Below, piece by piece: positions 19,350-28,113 of a DNA stretch of 64,000 bases (position 1 is the stretch's first letter; each line of letters starts with the position of its first letter). The DNA lies in contig VRMN01000001.1 of NCBI GenBank assembly GCA_008690995.1, positions 992,001 to 1,056,000 on the forward strand. The letters are read 5' to 3'. This stretch comes from Porphyridium purpureum (Eukaryota > Rhodophyta > Bangiophyceae > Porphyridiales > Porphyridiaceae). Both the position numbers and the translations under genes were made by a program. The notes under the pieces were generated by a model. That model was not told the origin of the DNA and did not search any database. It saw nothing but the letters and a program-made list of their open reading frames with translations.

Positions 19350-20929
19350 GTTAGCAAAGTTATCTAGTCAGTAAGTTAGTAAAACCTCGCTCAACGTTTC
19401 CCTCCAACCATCCAAGCCACGGATGTGTTTGGTCTCCCTCTCTCCCCCTCTCCCTGTGCATGCGGCACTACGCGCATGCTCTGAACTGAACGGCCTTCTG
19501 CCTTCTTCGCAGCCCATCGCATTTGCGCAGCACTTATTTGCGTTCTGTGAGCCTATCTCCCAACCTGCCCTGCACTCCAGATGAGGCGTGTTCAACACCA
19601 ATCCACCTCACAGATTCGTGCCCCATGACATCGCATCCTACGAGTCATCGCATCGGATCCCATCCCGCCAGACCACCCCGCTGCTTCGCCGTGCACATCG
19701 AATCGATGCGCAGACCGTGTCGCTTTCGAATTCAGCCGCCGCCGACGCCCACCTTTGCGGTCTTCCCGCGCACCCGTTTCCGCATCAGCAGGCGCGACGA
19801 GGACACACACGCACGCCCCGCACTGAACTCGACATGTACCTCCACCGCTCTTCGTCATGCCGCATGCGATGGCCATCCTCGCACCAGCTGCCGCGCCCGT
19901 GGTGCGTGGAAGCGGCGCGCGCATTATGCCGTGTCGTCTGACGTGTCGTCGCGCATATCCCAAACACACACACACACACATACACACACACACATACACA
20001 CACACACATACACACACACACAACACAAACAGACAGACAGCCGTCGCGCCTCACCACCTGCGCGTGGATTTGTCGCGCGGCTCCTTTTCACACAAAACTG
20101 CGCGCGTTTCCATACAAACACCACCACCCCTTTTTCTCTTGCCCAAAAAACCCGCACGTCTTCTCTTGCTCGCACGACGTCGTAACGCGAGATGTGTGTG
20201 CGTGATGGTGTCTGATTCTCTATATGCACGTTCATCTTTTTTAATAGGCACACACGTGTGATATTTGACGTGAGACACGAAACGCTGCGTTTTCTTCTTC
20301 CTAGTGGAGAATTGCTCCTCTTTTAGTTTTGTTCGTTCAGTTCTGTTTGTTTTTTTGCTTGTTTTTTTTTTCGTTTCGACGCCGCGAGTCGTCGCGTGGC
20401 GGAAGCCGAGCAAGCACTACGCGCAACAGCGCCAAGTCGGGGGAAAGGCCCTTATAAACTGGCGATTCCGCGCTCAGAATAATCAACCGTGCAAGCGCAC
20501 TTATTTTTCGGTCGTTTTCTTCCTTTTCGTTCCTGGAGCACTCGGCAGGTGGCGAAAGGGGTTCTTGGTCGGTGTGGGAGGAAAAAGCGGCGAGCACGGG
20601 TGTGCGGGCGGGGGTGGTGAGTAGTGGCGGCGGCGTCGGTTGGGAAACGAGCACTCTGAATTTCCGCGACGCGCGTGTTCGTAGCTTCTTGCGCTGTTCC
20701 AAGGCCGGGCCGGGTGAGACACCACGCGGCTCGCCTGCAGAAACGCTGCGCGCAGCGGGTCTCACGTTCGGTCGGGTTTCTCCGTGGTTTTCGGGGGTTT
20801 GCGGGGTTTTCGGCGCCACCCGCGAAGAACGAAACGAAGGGAGCAACAACGCGGCGGTGGGAAGGCGGGTCGAGTTCGCGACGCGGATCGGGAGTGCGTC
20901 GCGCGGTCGCTCGTGCAAGCGAGATAGGT
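19350..20929. other. Divergent spacer between protease and zinc-finger genes
   Basis: About 1.6 kb between divergent starts. It contains the CA microsatellite near 20 kb, T-rich runs at 20340-20380, and GC-rich plus-strand sequence from 20550 that is open in the zinc-finger frame but has no ATG before 20930. It is probably the promoter and a long 5' leader. Confidence 0.45.
19963..20026. repeat. CA/TG microsatellite
   Basis: An interrupted (CA)n tract of about 64 bp with periodic cat interruptions, followed by acagacagacag. Several apparent Thr-His or Cys-Val reading frames here are artefacts of the repeat. Confidence 0.95.
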
Positions 20930-22519
20930 ATGCAGTCGCACGCGGCCGGCGAATGCGATGAGGATTATTTGAAGATGAACTCGCCGCAGATTCTCGCTCC
21001 GCTTGGCAATAGCCAGCCGGCCGGTATTGACATGACCAAAAGTTCGATGGGTCTTGACGCAGGGAACCACAAGGATAGTTCGGCAATCAGTAACCGCCAC
21101 CTCACGGGAAAAGGCGTTCAAGGCGCGCGCAATCCATCGCTGCCGCAGCAGTACACGCCGCAAAACATCGACGCGGCAGTGACTCCACTGCTCGGCATGC
21201 GCAATGCTCAAGCGGCGCTCATGAATAGCGGGATGCAGACATCTGCCGGTATGAGTGGGCCGGAACACTACGCCCCAAGCAGTTTGTTTTCATACGCCGG
21301 CGCCGGCGCGCCTCCGCATTCAATTTCCTTAACGAGTGGATTCGGCACTCCCAACTTGTCGGCGTGGCCCGGTGGCGCGTCAATGGGCTCGCCACTTTGG
21401 TCGTTTCCTTCGCCAGCATTACCGGGCCCGACGCCCAACTTTTATCACGTCCAGTTCCCACACACATACCAAAGCTCGGGAACGGGGATGACGGACCAGC
21501 AGCATCAGCAGACGCGGCCGACCAAGCACGGCGGCGAGCACTTCATGTCACCAGTCTCGCATCCGATGCTGCGGGAGCGCGTCGGTGGCTTTGGGGACGT
21601 CGGTTCACCATCAGATGCCGTGCTAGGCAATACGTCCGCGCAGTTTGCTTCCCAACGGTCGCAGCAGCAGGGCGCTTCTTTACCGCAGTCCCAACCTCAA
21701 GCGCTTCTTTCTTCGCAACTGACCATGGCCACTGGTATTCTTTCGCCAAGCAGTTTTGATCCTTGGACGCCTGCTTTCGGCACGAGTCACGCGCTGGATC
21801 AGTCGACGCCTGCGTTCCATGGAACACCGGCAGGGCACGAGGCGCTGTTGCTTCAGCGGGAGAGGAAGAGACGTGAGTTTCTGTCGCTCTCGAGGGAGTG
21901 CGCGCTGGCGCCGCAGCAGCCGGATGGACCAGTAGAGTCGCAATCCGCCGAGCCGCAAGCACAAGGTCTTGCTGTTAATGCGCCCATTCGAAGTGGAGCC
22001 GCCCCAGTAAGCTGGAAGATTTCGAGCAAGAACGACGGATCGTCTGCAAGTGGACTACCCGCGCGCCGCCATTCGGACGCTGAAACCGGAAGTGCGGGCG
22101 CGCCGGATGGCTCTGGCTTGAGCGCGCAAAACTCAGTCTCGTGTGAGACTTGCCTGGAAACGTTCAGGTACCGGAGCCGCTTGCTGTATCACATGTGTCA
22201 TCAGCATGGCGACACGTCCTTGTTCCCGTGTGATGCATGTGAGTCTGCGTTCCGCAGGCCGTCAGAGCTGCGTAAGCATGTTGCGTGTGTTCATGCCAAG
22301 CACCGACCCTTCCGCTGCGACGAATGTGAGGCTGGCTTTTACTTTCGAAAGGATCTTCGCAAGCACGGACTTACTGTGCATGAGAAGTCAAAGAAGCGTA
22401 AGTGCGGGAATTGTGGCGTCATGTATTCGGGGCGCGAGGAGTTCAGAGTACACTCGGAAGGGCTGTGCAGGGATTCGAAGAGGAATGAGAGGCCAGCGCG
22501 CCCAGTGGGACCTTCATAG
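20930..22519 (+). CDS. C2H2 zinc-finger protein
   Basis: The protein is 529 residues from the first in-frame ATG at 20930; the frame extends about 255 bp upstream without an ATG. Residues 1-390 are low-complexity, rich in Ser, Pro, Gln and Gly, as in activation regions. Three tandem C2H2 fingers lie at about residues 404-490 (CETCLETF, CDACESAF, CDECEAGF, each with H-x3-5-H), followed by a fourth divergent finger (CGNCGVMY) ending in cysteine rather than histidine. It is probably a sequence-specific DNA-binding regulator. No orthologue can be named. Confidence 0.85.
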   Translation: MQSHAAGECDEDYLKMNSPQILAPLGNSQPAGIDMTKSSMGLDAGNHKDSSAISNRHLTGKGVQGARNPSLPQQYTPQNIDAAVTPLLGMRNAQAALMNSGMQTSAGMSGPEHYAPSSLFSYAGAGAPPHSISLTSGFGTPNLSAWPGGASMGSPLWSFPSPALPGPTPNFYHVQFPHTYQSSGTGMTDQQHQQTRPTKHGGEHFMSPVSHPMLRERVGGFGDVGSPSDAVLGNTSAQFASQRSQQQGASLPQSQPQALLSSQLTMATGILSPSSFDPWTPAFGTSHALDQSTPAFHGTPAGHEALLLQRERKRREFLSLSRECALAPQQPDGPVESQSAEPQAQGLAVNAPIRSGAAPVSWKISSKNDGSSASGLPARRHSDAETGSAGAPDGSGLSAQNSVSCETCLETFRYRSRLLYHMCHQHGDTSLFPCDACESAFRRPSELRKHVACVHAKHRPFRCDECEAGFYFRKDLRKHGLTVHEKSKKRKCGNCGVMYSGREEFRVHSEGLCRDSKRNERPARPVGPS

Positions 22520-24289
22520 ACATTTTATCGATTGTGCGGTTGATTTCTATGCAGGAGTTTGCGCGCCTTACAGGATGGACTGTTTGCAGGCGCCAGAGTC
22601 TGGAAGCAAGTATCCCTGGATTTTTGGGCGTTTCTTTCATGGATGCTGGCTGATTCGAATACGCCCAAGACAAGATCCTTTCCTTTGTTTGGTGGAGAGA
22701 ACTATTGGCTCGTGAAGCGATCAAAATCTGGGACTTGCCGAAATCACGTTGCAGGGAGAAAAATTGACAAAGATGTGGGGAACCAGCCATGTTTTGCTCT
22801 GTGTTGTAGATAGCACAAGCCTCGTGGGGCAGCAAGGGCAAAATCACTTGATGATGACGAAGTGAATGGCATGAGGCTGGTGGACCATGGATCAACATTT
22901 TCAGGGGCAGCGTCACCCGGGAAATGCATTTCAGAAACAGTTATTCTGTAAATAGGATAGCTCGATAGAGACCTTAATCGAGCAATACATGATATGATTG
23001 GTATAAGAACCTCTGAGCTGCCGCACACATGTCCACTACTTTCATTTCACTGTTTGGTGCTGAGCACCCGCGAACTTCTTGCGCACAAATCCGCACGGTG
23101 TGGTCGCAGGTGTTGCAAGAGTCACAAAATAGGGTGGCTGCTTCCGTCGCAGTGGTGTCAAAATTTGCAGACTGTCCTGAATTGTTACGCCAAGTGGACC
23201 ACGATAAGAGTGTGGCCGCGTACTTTTATTTGAATGACGCAAAATGTAGGGGCACGCTTCTGTGCCCAGATGACTGGCGGCACGAGGTGGTATTCCGAGA
23301 GCTTTTGCAGAATTCTTTTTTGTTCATTTTTGTTCATTTTTGTTTTCTTTTTTTGTTTTTGAATAGACACCTCCATCGACAGGCGCACATGCGGTGACGT
23401 CCTGGGCTTCATCACAGCAGCCACGATTTTGGATGGGATCGGCAAATGAGAAGGCACTCCACAAAGGAGCAGGCACGTATCGAGTCTCTGTGCACACCTG
23501 CCTGCCCGCCGCGTCGTTTTCTGCGGTGTCGGTGCTTCTGGGAAAACAAACTGATCACCCACGTCAAAGCCAGGCATGACTGAGAGGTCTCGTCCATCGG
23601 ACAGCTTGCGTGCATGTCCAAGCGCCCTGCTTCTTTGGCCAGGTCGCACGCGGTAACCGTCACGACCTTATCGAGTTTCCGAGTCCCTTGTGCATATATC
23701 TTCCTACTCTCAGCCTTGTTCTCTTCCTCGCTCAATTTCTGCGTCTTAGCGAATCCTTGCTCAATCTGATCCACAAAAGCAACACAGGTCTTCCATCCGG
23801 GGATACAAATACGCCGCGACATGGATGCCAATTGCACGGTGATGCGGATCCGCTAGCGCAGCCAACGTGGCTAACCTCATCAACATATCTACTTCGAGCA
23901 TCTTGCTAGCTCCAGACAACGCATGACTTCATCAGCTCGACCAGGTCAAATGGTCTCATCGACATGTGCGTATGCACGCGCTGTTGCGGAATTTCAAACA
24001 AAACCACTGCAGGCGACCGGCACGACGAGGGATACGATTGAAGTCTGACTCGGTTGTGTCCAAATGGGAAGTACACGTTCCTTTGCCTACAGCGTCGATG
24101 TGGGCCATTTCAGTGCAAGAACCGAAAAGTAAGCGCCGTCCACGACAGTCTGCCGGACCAGTAGTGGAGCAGAAGGGACTTCCGAAGGCGGACATGGAAA
24201 CGATAAAGTGAACGTGTTCAGGGAAATCGAAACAACATTTTCATAGCGCTTCAATCTGTGCAACAACTTCATCAAGGATCACGGTCCGA
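22520..24289. other. Spacer with decayed minus-strand sequence and an A-rich tract
   Basis: About 1.77 kb. The first part is presumably the zinc-finger gene's 3' UTR. A plus-strand frame at 23029-23397 (MSTTFISLFGAEHPRTSCAQ) is plausible for its first 95 residues but then runs into a T-rich tract at 23317-23366. On the minus strand, 24280-23380 reads as broken coding-like sequence that ends at this tract, which on that strand is A-rich. No family is recognised. Confidence 0.4.
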
Positions 24290-25471
24290 TCATAGCCTAT
24301 GATGAGGGCGCAAGGGTGCGTGAACAAGGCTATCCATGTCTGGAGCCTCGTCGAGCTCAACTTCCAGGTTCACTTTCTCACCGTTTCGCAGAACGCAAAT
24401 ACGCAGCGCATCACCGACCTGCGTGTTTTCCAGGTAACGAAACACGTCGTTGATACCGTTGACGGCGACCTCGTTGAGCGAGAGCACAATGTCACCAAGA
24501 ACGAGGCGCCCATTTGGTGCTCGAACCGTGGCAACGACTCCGGCGCGTGCAGCAGGCCCATTCTCGCGAACGCTAAGAACCAATAGGCCCGTCTCAATCC
24601 CCATTTGTCGGCTCAGAACATCCGGCGCGAAGCCCAGACCCAAGTATGTGTGACGTACTCGACCATGCTCAAGGATCTCCTCTGCAGCGCGAACCACACT
24701 GTTCATGGGCAGAGCAAAACCAACACCCGCAAACGTGCCCGAGTTCGACGCTATGGCGCAATTCACTCCAATCACCTGGCCGCTACTGTTAATCAGCGGG
24801 CCTCCCGAATTCCCTGGGTTAATTGCGGCGTCGGTCTGGATCACGTTGAACATGGGACGCACTCTCTTGCCCGCGGCGGCAATCTCACGGCCCAAGCCAG
24901 AGATAATACCTGCAGTTAATGTAAACTCGAGGCCAAATGGGTTGCCAATGGCATACACGCGTTGCCCGACGCGGAGTCCGGCGCTGTCCTTGAGCCGCGG
25001 CAGCGGCGGCGGCAGCGGCGGTAGCGCGTCGGCAATGACTTTCGAGCTTGGCCTTACCAGCTCAATTACAGCAATGTCCCGAAATGCATCGCGCCCGAGC
25101 ACACTTGCCGAGTAGTACAGCCCAGGCTGCAGCGAAGAGAAGCGCACTTGTATTTCTGCCGCATCTCGCACCACGTGCCAGTTGGTAATCGCGTGGCCAT
25201 GTTCATCCCAAATAAAGCCCGTACCGGCGCCTTTGGCCTCCACGCCTCCGCGGTGCTGCTGTTGCTGCAGTACCGTACTGATGTGGATGACAGAATGTCG
25301 CGCGTGCTCAAAGATTCGCGACGCGTGTTGCTCGTCAGCAAACACGAGCTGTGCCGCCTGACTCTCCGACCATGTTTGGGTTTTCGGGACGACCAACTCT
25401 GGCACCGCTGCAGACGGCGCGCTCGTGGCACTCGCGCACCATTGAATTTGCCCCTCTACTTCCGGCTCCAT
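24290..25471 (-). CDS. Deg/HtrA-type serine protease with one PDZ domain
   Basis: The protein is 393 residues from ATG 25471. The catalytic triad is visible: His in AITNWHVV (about residue 98), Asp in AFRDIAVIEL (about 130) and Ser in INPGNSGGPL (about 219). A PDZ domain at about 275-385 carries GLLVLSVRENGPAARAGV and GDIVLSLNEVAVNG. Deg proteases degrade damaged proteins; the layout resembles plastid Deg1/Deg8-type enzymes. No transit peptide is obvious at this start, but the same frame stays open for about 200 bp further upstream (to 25714) except for one TGA, so the 5' end may be mis-set or spliced. Confidence 0.92.
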   Translation of the reverse strand: MEPEVEGQIQWCASATSAPSAAVPELVVPKTQTWSESQAAQLVFADEQHASRIFEHARHSVIHISTVLQQQQHRGGVEAKGAGTGFIWDEHGHAITNWHVVRDAAEIQVRFSSLQPGLYYSASVLGRDAFRDIAVIELVRPSSKVIADALPPLPPPLPRLKDSAGLRVGQRVYAIGNPFGLEFTLTAGIISGLGREIAAAGKRVRPMFNVIQTDAAINPGNSGGPLINSSGQVIGVNCAIASNSGTFAGVGFALPMNSVVRAAEEILEHGRVRHTYLGLGFAPDVLSRQMGIETGLLVLSVRENGPAARAGVVATVRAPNGRLVLGDIVLSLNEVAVNGINDVFRYLENTQVGDALRICVLRNGEKVNLEVELDEAPDMDSLVHAPLRPHHRL

Positions 25472-26950
25472 CTTCCCAAACTGGATGTCACCTCGACTCA
25501 GTTCGAATGTGTTTCATCTACCATTCGAACCTGTAGCCGGAATGTCTCTTGGTTCCCGGAAACCAGCAAGGACCGGAGAAGCATCGCAACGCCTGGAAGA
25601 TGTTTCGGTCGAACCGCTGGCGGCTTGTAACAAGGAAGGAGTGTTTCGAATCGCAATGGCCGGATAGGCAATAGAGAGCAAGGTTACGTGTACGCGGGCT
25701 GTGTCTGGAATCACGTCTGCGCATCGTTTTCATGCCACGGACCGTGTTGTCAACTTTGTGTCTTGGCCATTGAACAGGCAGAAGACTGAAAGCATCATCT
25801 CGTCATCGTCGACGCCCATGTTTATTCTGCAAGACAGCGTGATGCGGGTGAACTTCAATGGCACATGATCGCCTTCAAGTATCAACGTACGACATACAAA
25901 CAGGTTCATCAGCGACGTCGGCTCAAGTCACAACTTCAAGCACAAAGGTCTGCTCTCCCTTTTGGACGCTGTCGAAGAAGAGCGTTCCGGGAGGGATGTT
26001 CTCACTCCCTGAGAAAGATGTGGTCGATTTGGGATCAGCTTGCATGAAAGTATGTTCCGAAAACAGAGCCCACGGCTCTATGTTGTTTCGTGTGGCAAAG
26101 GCGCAGCATTCGGTTCCGGCGCAAACTAGTGTTCAAGTATCACTTTTAGTGACAAAGTCATTCTCGTCAAGGAAGCTTTGTACACTAGCAAGACGTGGAC
26201 TCTTTGCAGGCGAGTCAAACCCATTCTTTGTGGTGAAACGACGCGCAAGTTTGGAAATTGTTGAGCAACATTAGATCATGATGACAATGGAGCGAAGAAT
26301 GCTTTTGTGCACGACAACGAAACGTAGGGGTTTTCGGTCTCCATCTTTGGGGTCTGACCCCTGCCGAGCGGTCACGTTCGACCGCACAGGAAGTCTGGAG
26401 CTGCTACGCGTTGAGATTTTGGCGAGTGTTTGAAAACTTCGAATTTAGTCTTATGCAAAGCAACTGTCGTTCCTTTTGATTCCGTCGCACAAAAAGTCAT
26501 GAAGGCCCCTAGATTCTGTGAGGGTGAGCCAGGCTGAAAATACATTCACGCAGAAAGACGTCAGAGAGGCATATTTTGTTCGCGCATTGGTTGCCCGCTG
26601 AAGGGCGCTGCAGGATACTTTGAATATACTTGGTATTTGCGGCGTGCTACTCGAGCGCTAGACGCTTGACCCCGGGACGTCACCAGGCCGTTGCCATGAT
26701 CTTGGAGAAAATGAGTAGGAGGTATTTGTCGCAGTCTCGTGACCTGGAAAAAAGTTTGGAGAAACGCAAGGTTTGTCAACACACAAAAGGCGAGCCAGGA
26801 CACATGCATGACGCGCACTGCTTTCACTCGCGCTAAAGCTCAGCGACAAAGCACGGAGGGCTAATTATGTGCAGATCAAAACATCGAGATCCTGCTTTCC
26901 AGCGCAAAATCACGCGCTTGGTACAAAGCGGTGGTTGCTGCGAGGCAAGC
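25472..26950. other. Spacer upstream of the Deg gene
   Basis: About 1.5 kb without a recognised gene. It includes the in-frame upstream extension of the Deg gene (25514-25714, minus). A plus-strand open stretch at 25858-26274 (138 residues, Ser/Thr-rich) shows no recognisable motif and may be chance. Confidence 0.4.
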
Positions 26951-27964
26951 TTAGTAGAGACAAATATCTGCTATGAGATTCAAATGGTCACTTGGGAAAG
27001 ATACCGAAGGGAGACGAGTGGCAGGGATCTGCTCGTCGGAAGGCTGAGCAAAACACCCGACTGGCGCAATCGATCGACAACAGTCACAGTCAGCCATGCT
27101 GCTCTCCGGACCGTTTCCGTTGTTGCCGCTCTTGCTATTCTTGGCGCTCGCCTGATCTGTGTCACCATCCCGATAGAAAATGTAATCGATACAGCGCCGC
27201 AGCTCCTTGTCCCGGATTTTCCAGGTCGTCCATAGATTGATGTCCCCTAGTATTTCTCCGTAAAGCGATAGAAGTCGGCCTTCTGATCCCAACGCCATTT
27301 CAACAGCGGTCTCACTTGGCTCAGCGTTGAAGTCCCCAGCGACCACCAGAGCGCAGCCCTGCGGAATCATGCTTCCACTGTTCAGTGCCGCTAAGAGCAT
27401 CTGCATCTGTCTTTGACGCACTGCCGCAAACTCGACTTTGGCTTTCAAATGTGTTGCTGCTAACCCAAAGCGGCGACTCTGTTGGGATGAGACTGTTTCT
27501 GCAAGGCAAAGAAGCACGAGCTGCGGGTCGCCGACGTCACCAAACTTCATGACTCTATTCGCAACAATCCTGACGCGCGCCGGATTCACAAACACGCACA
27601 CTCCAATACCGGTGCCTTTCGCCTCGTCCCCGCGGAAACCGCTGGCGCCCAAAGTCAAACAGAATCCCGTGCGCACGTCTGGCTCGCACAGCTGGGATGC
27701 GATCTGGTCCACTCCAATCGCGCCGCAACGGTCCACTTCTTCCAGACAAACCACGTCTGGCGTGTACGTCCGAATCTGCTCAACGATCAAGGCGAGCCGC
27801 AGCGGCGCTGCGCTCACCGCCTGCTCTGGCACGTACGGAAACGACTCGTTCGTCGCGAGGCTTTGTGCCAAAATGTTCCATTGCATAATGCGCAGCGGGA
27901 ATGCCGGGCTACTGTTTGTCACATCGCGCGGCTCCTTGGCGTACTTGACGTACGGACGATCCAT
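26951..27964 (-). CDS. Endonuclease/exonuclease/phosphatase family protein (CCR4/nocturnin-like)
   Basis: The protein is 337 residues from ATG 27964. All signature motifs of the EEP fold are present in order: IMQWNILAQSL, VVCLEEVDRC (metal-binding Glu), AATHLKAK, VVAGDFNAEPSE (catalytic Asp and Asn), RRCIDYIFYRDG and FPSDHLNLIADI (catalytic Asp-His). The motif spelling fits the CCR4/nocturnin branch, which includes mRNA deadenylases and an NADP(H) phosphatase. It lacks the leucine-rich repeats of canonical CCR4. Substrate is undetermined. A low-complexity insert (about residues 273-297) precedes the last motif. Confidence 0.88.
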   Translation of the reverse strand: MDRPYVKYAKEPRDVTNSSPAFPLRIMQWNILAQSLATNESFPYVPEQAVSAAPLRLALIVEQIRTYTPDVVCLEEVDRCGAIGVDQIASQLCEPDVRTGFCLTLGASGFRGDEAKGTGIGVCVFVNPARVRIVANRVMKFGDVGDPQLVLLCLAETVSSQQSRRFGLAATHLKAKVEFAAVRQRQMQMLLAALNSGSMIPQGCALVVAGDFNAEPSETAVEMALGSEGRLLSLYGEILGDINLWTTWKIRDKELRRCIDYIFYRDGDTDQASAKNSKSGNNGNGPESSMADCDCCRSIAPVGCFAQPSDEQIPATRLPSVSFPSDHLNLIADICLY

Positions 27965-28113
27965 CACAACGACTCGACGTTCCGGGTGGGCGTCGGCGCC
28001 AACACCAAATACAGTTTTACATCGCTCTCATGCGCTTGAGCATCAACACGAGTTACTGCATTGTCCAAAGAAAAGGGACAGAAAGTCATCGGTGTTGAAG
28101 TTGGCGGGTGATC
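27965..28113. promoter_or_regulatory. Compact bidirectional promoter, EEP / APC4
   Basis: Only about 149 bp separate the two divergent start codons, so both transcripts must initiate from a shared region. No specific element is recognised. Confidence 0.5.

Noticed and set aside
19963-20040. Possible CRISPR-like repeat array
   Set aside because: It is a plain dinucleotide microsatellite without spacers.
19523-20185. Plus-strand 220-residue frame with a Thr-His tract
   Set aside because: It runs through the CA microsatellite; the rest has no recognisable motif.
20675-20929. 5' extension of the zinc-finger frame
   Set aside because: It has no ATG; the first one is at 20930.
20337-21086. Minus-strand 249-residue frame over the zinc-finger gene leader
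   Set aside because: It is an Arg/Pro/Ser-rich frame from GC-rich leader DNA and overlaps the real gene in antisense.
25858-26274. Plus-strand 138-residue frame upstream of the Deg gene
   Set aside because: There is no motif, the composition is mixed, and no neighbour supports it. It was left as part of the spacer.
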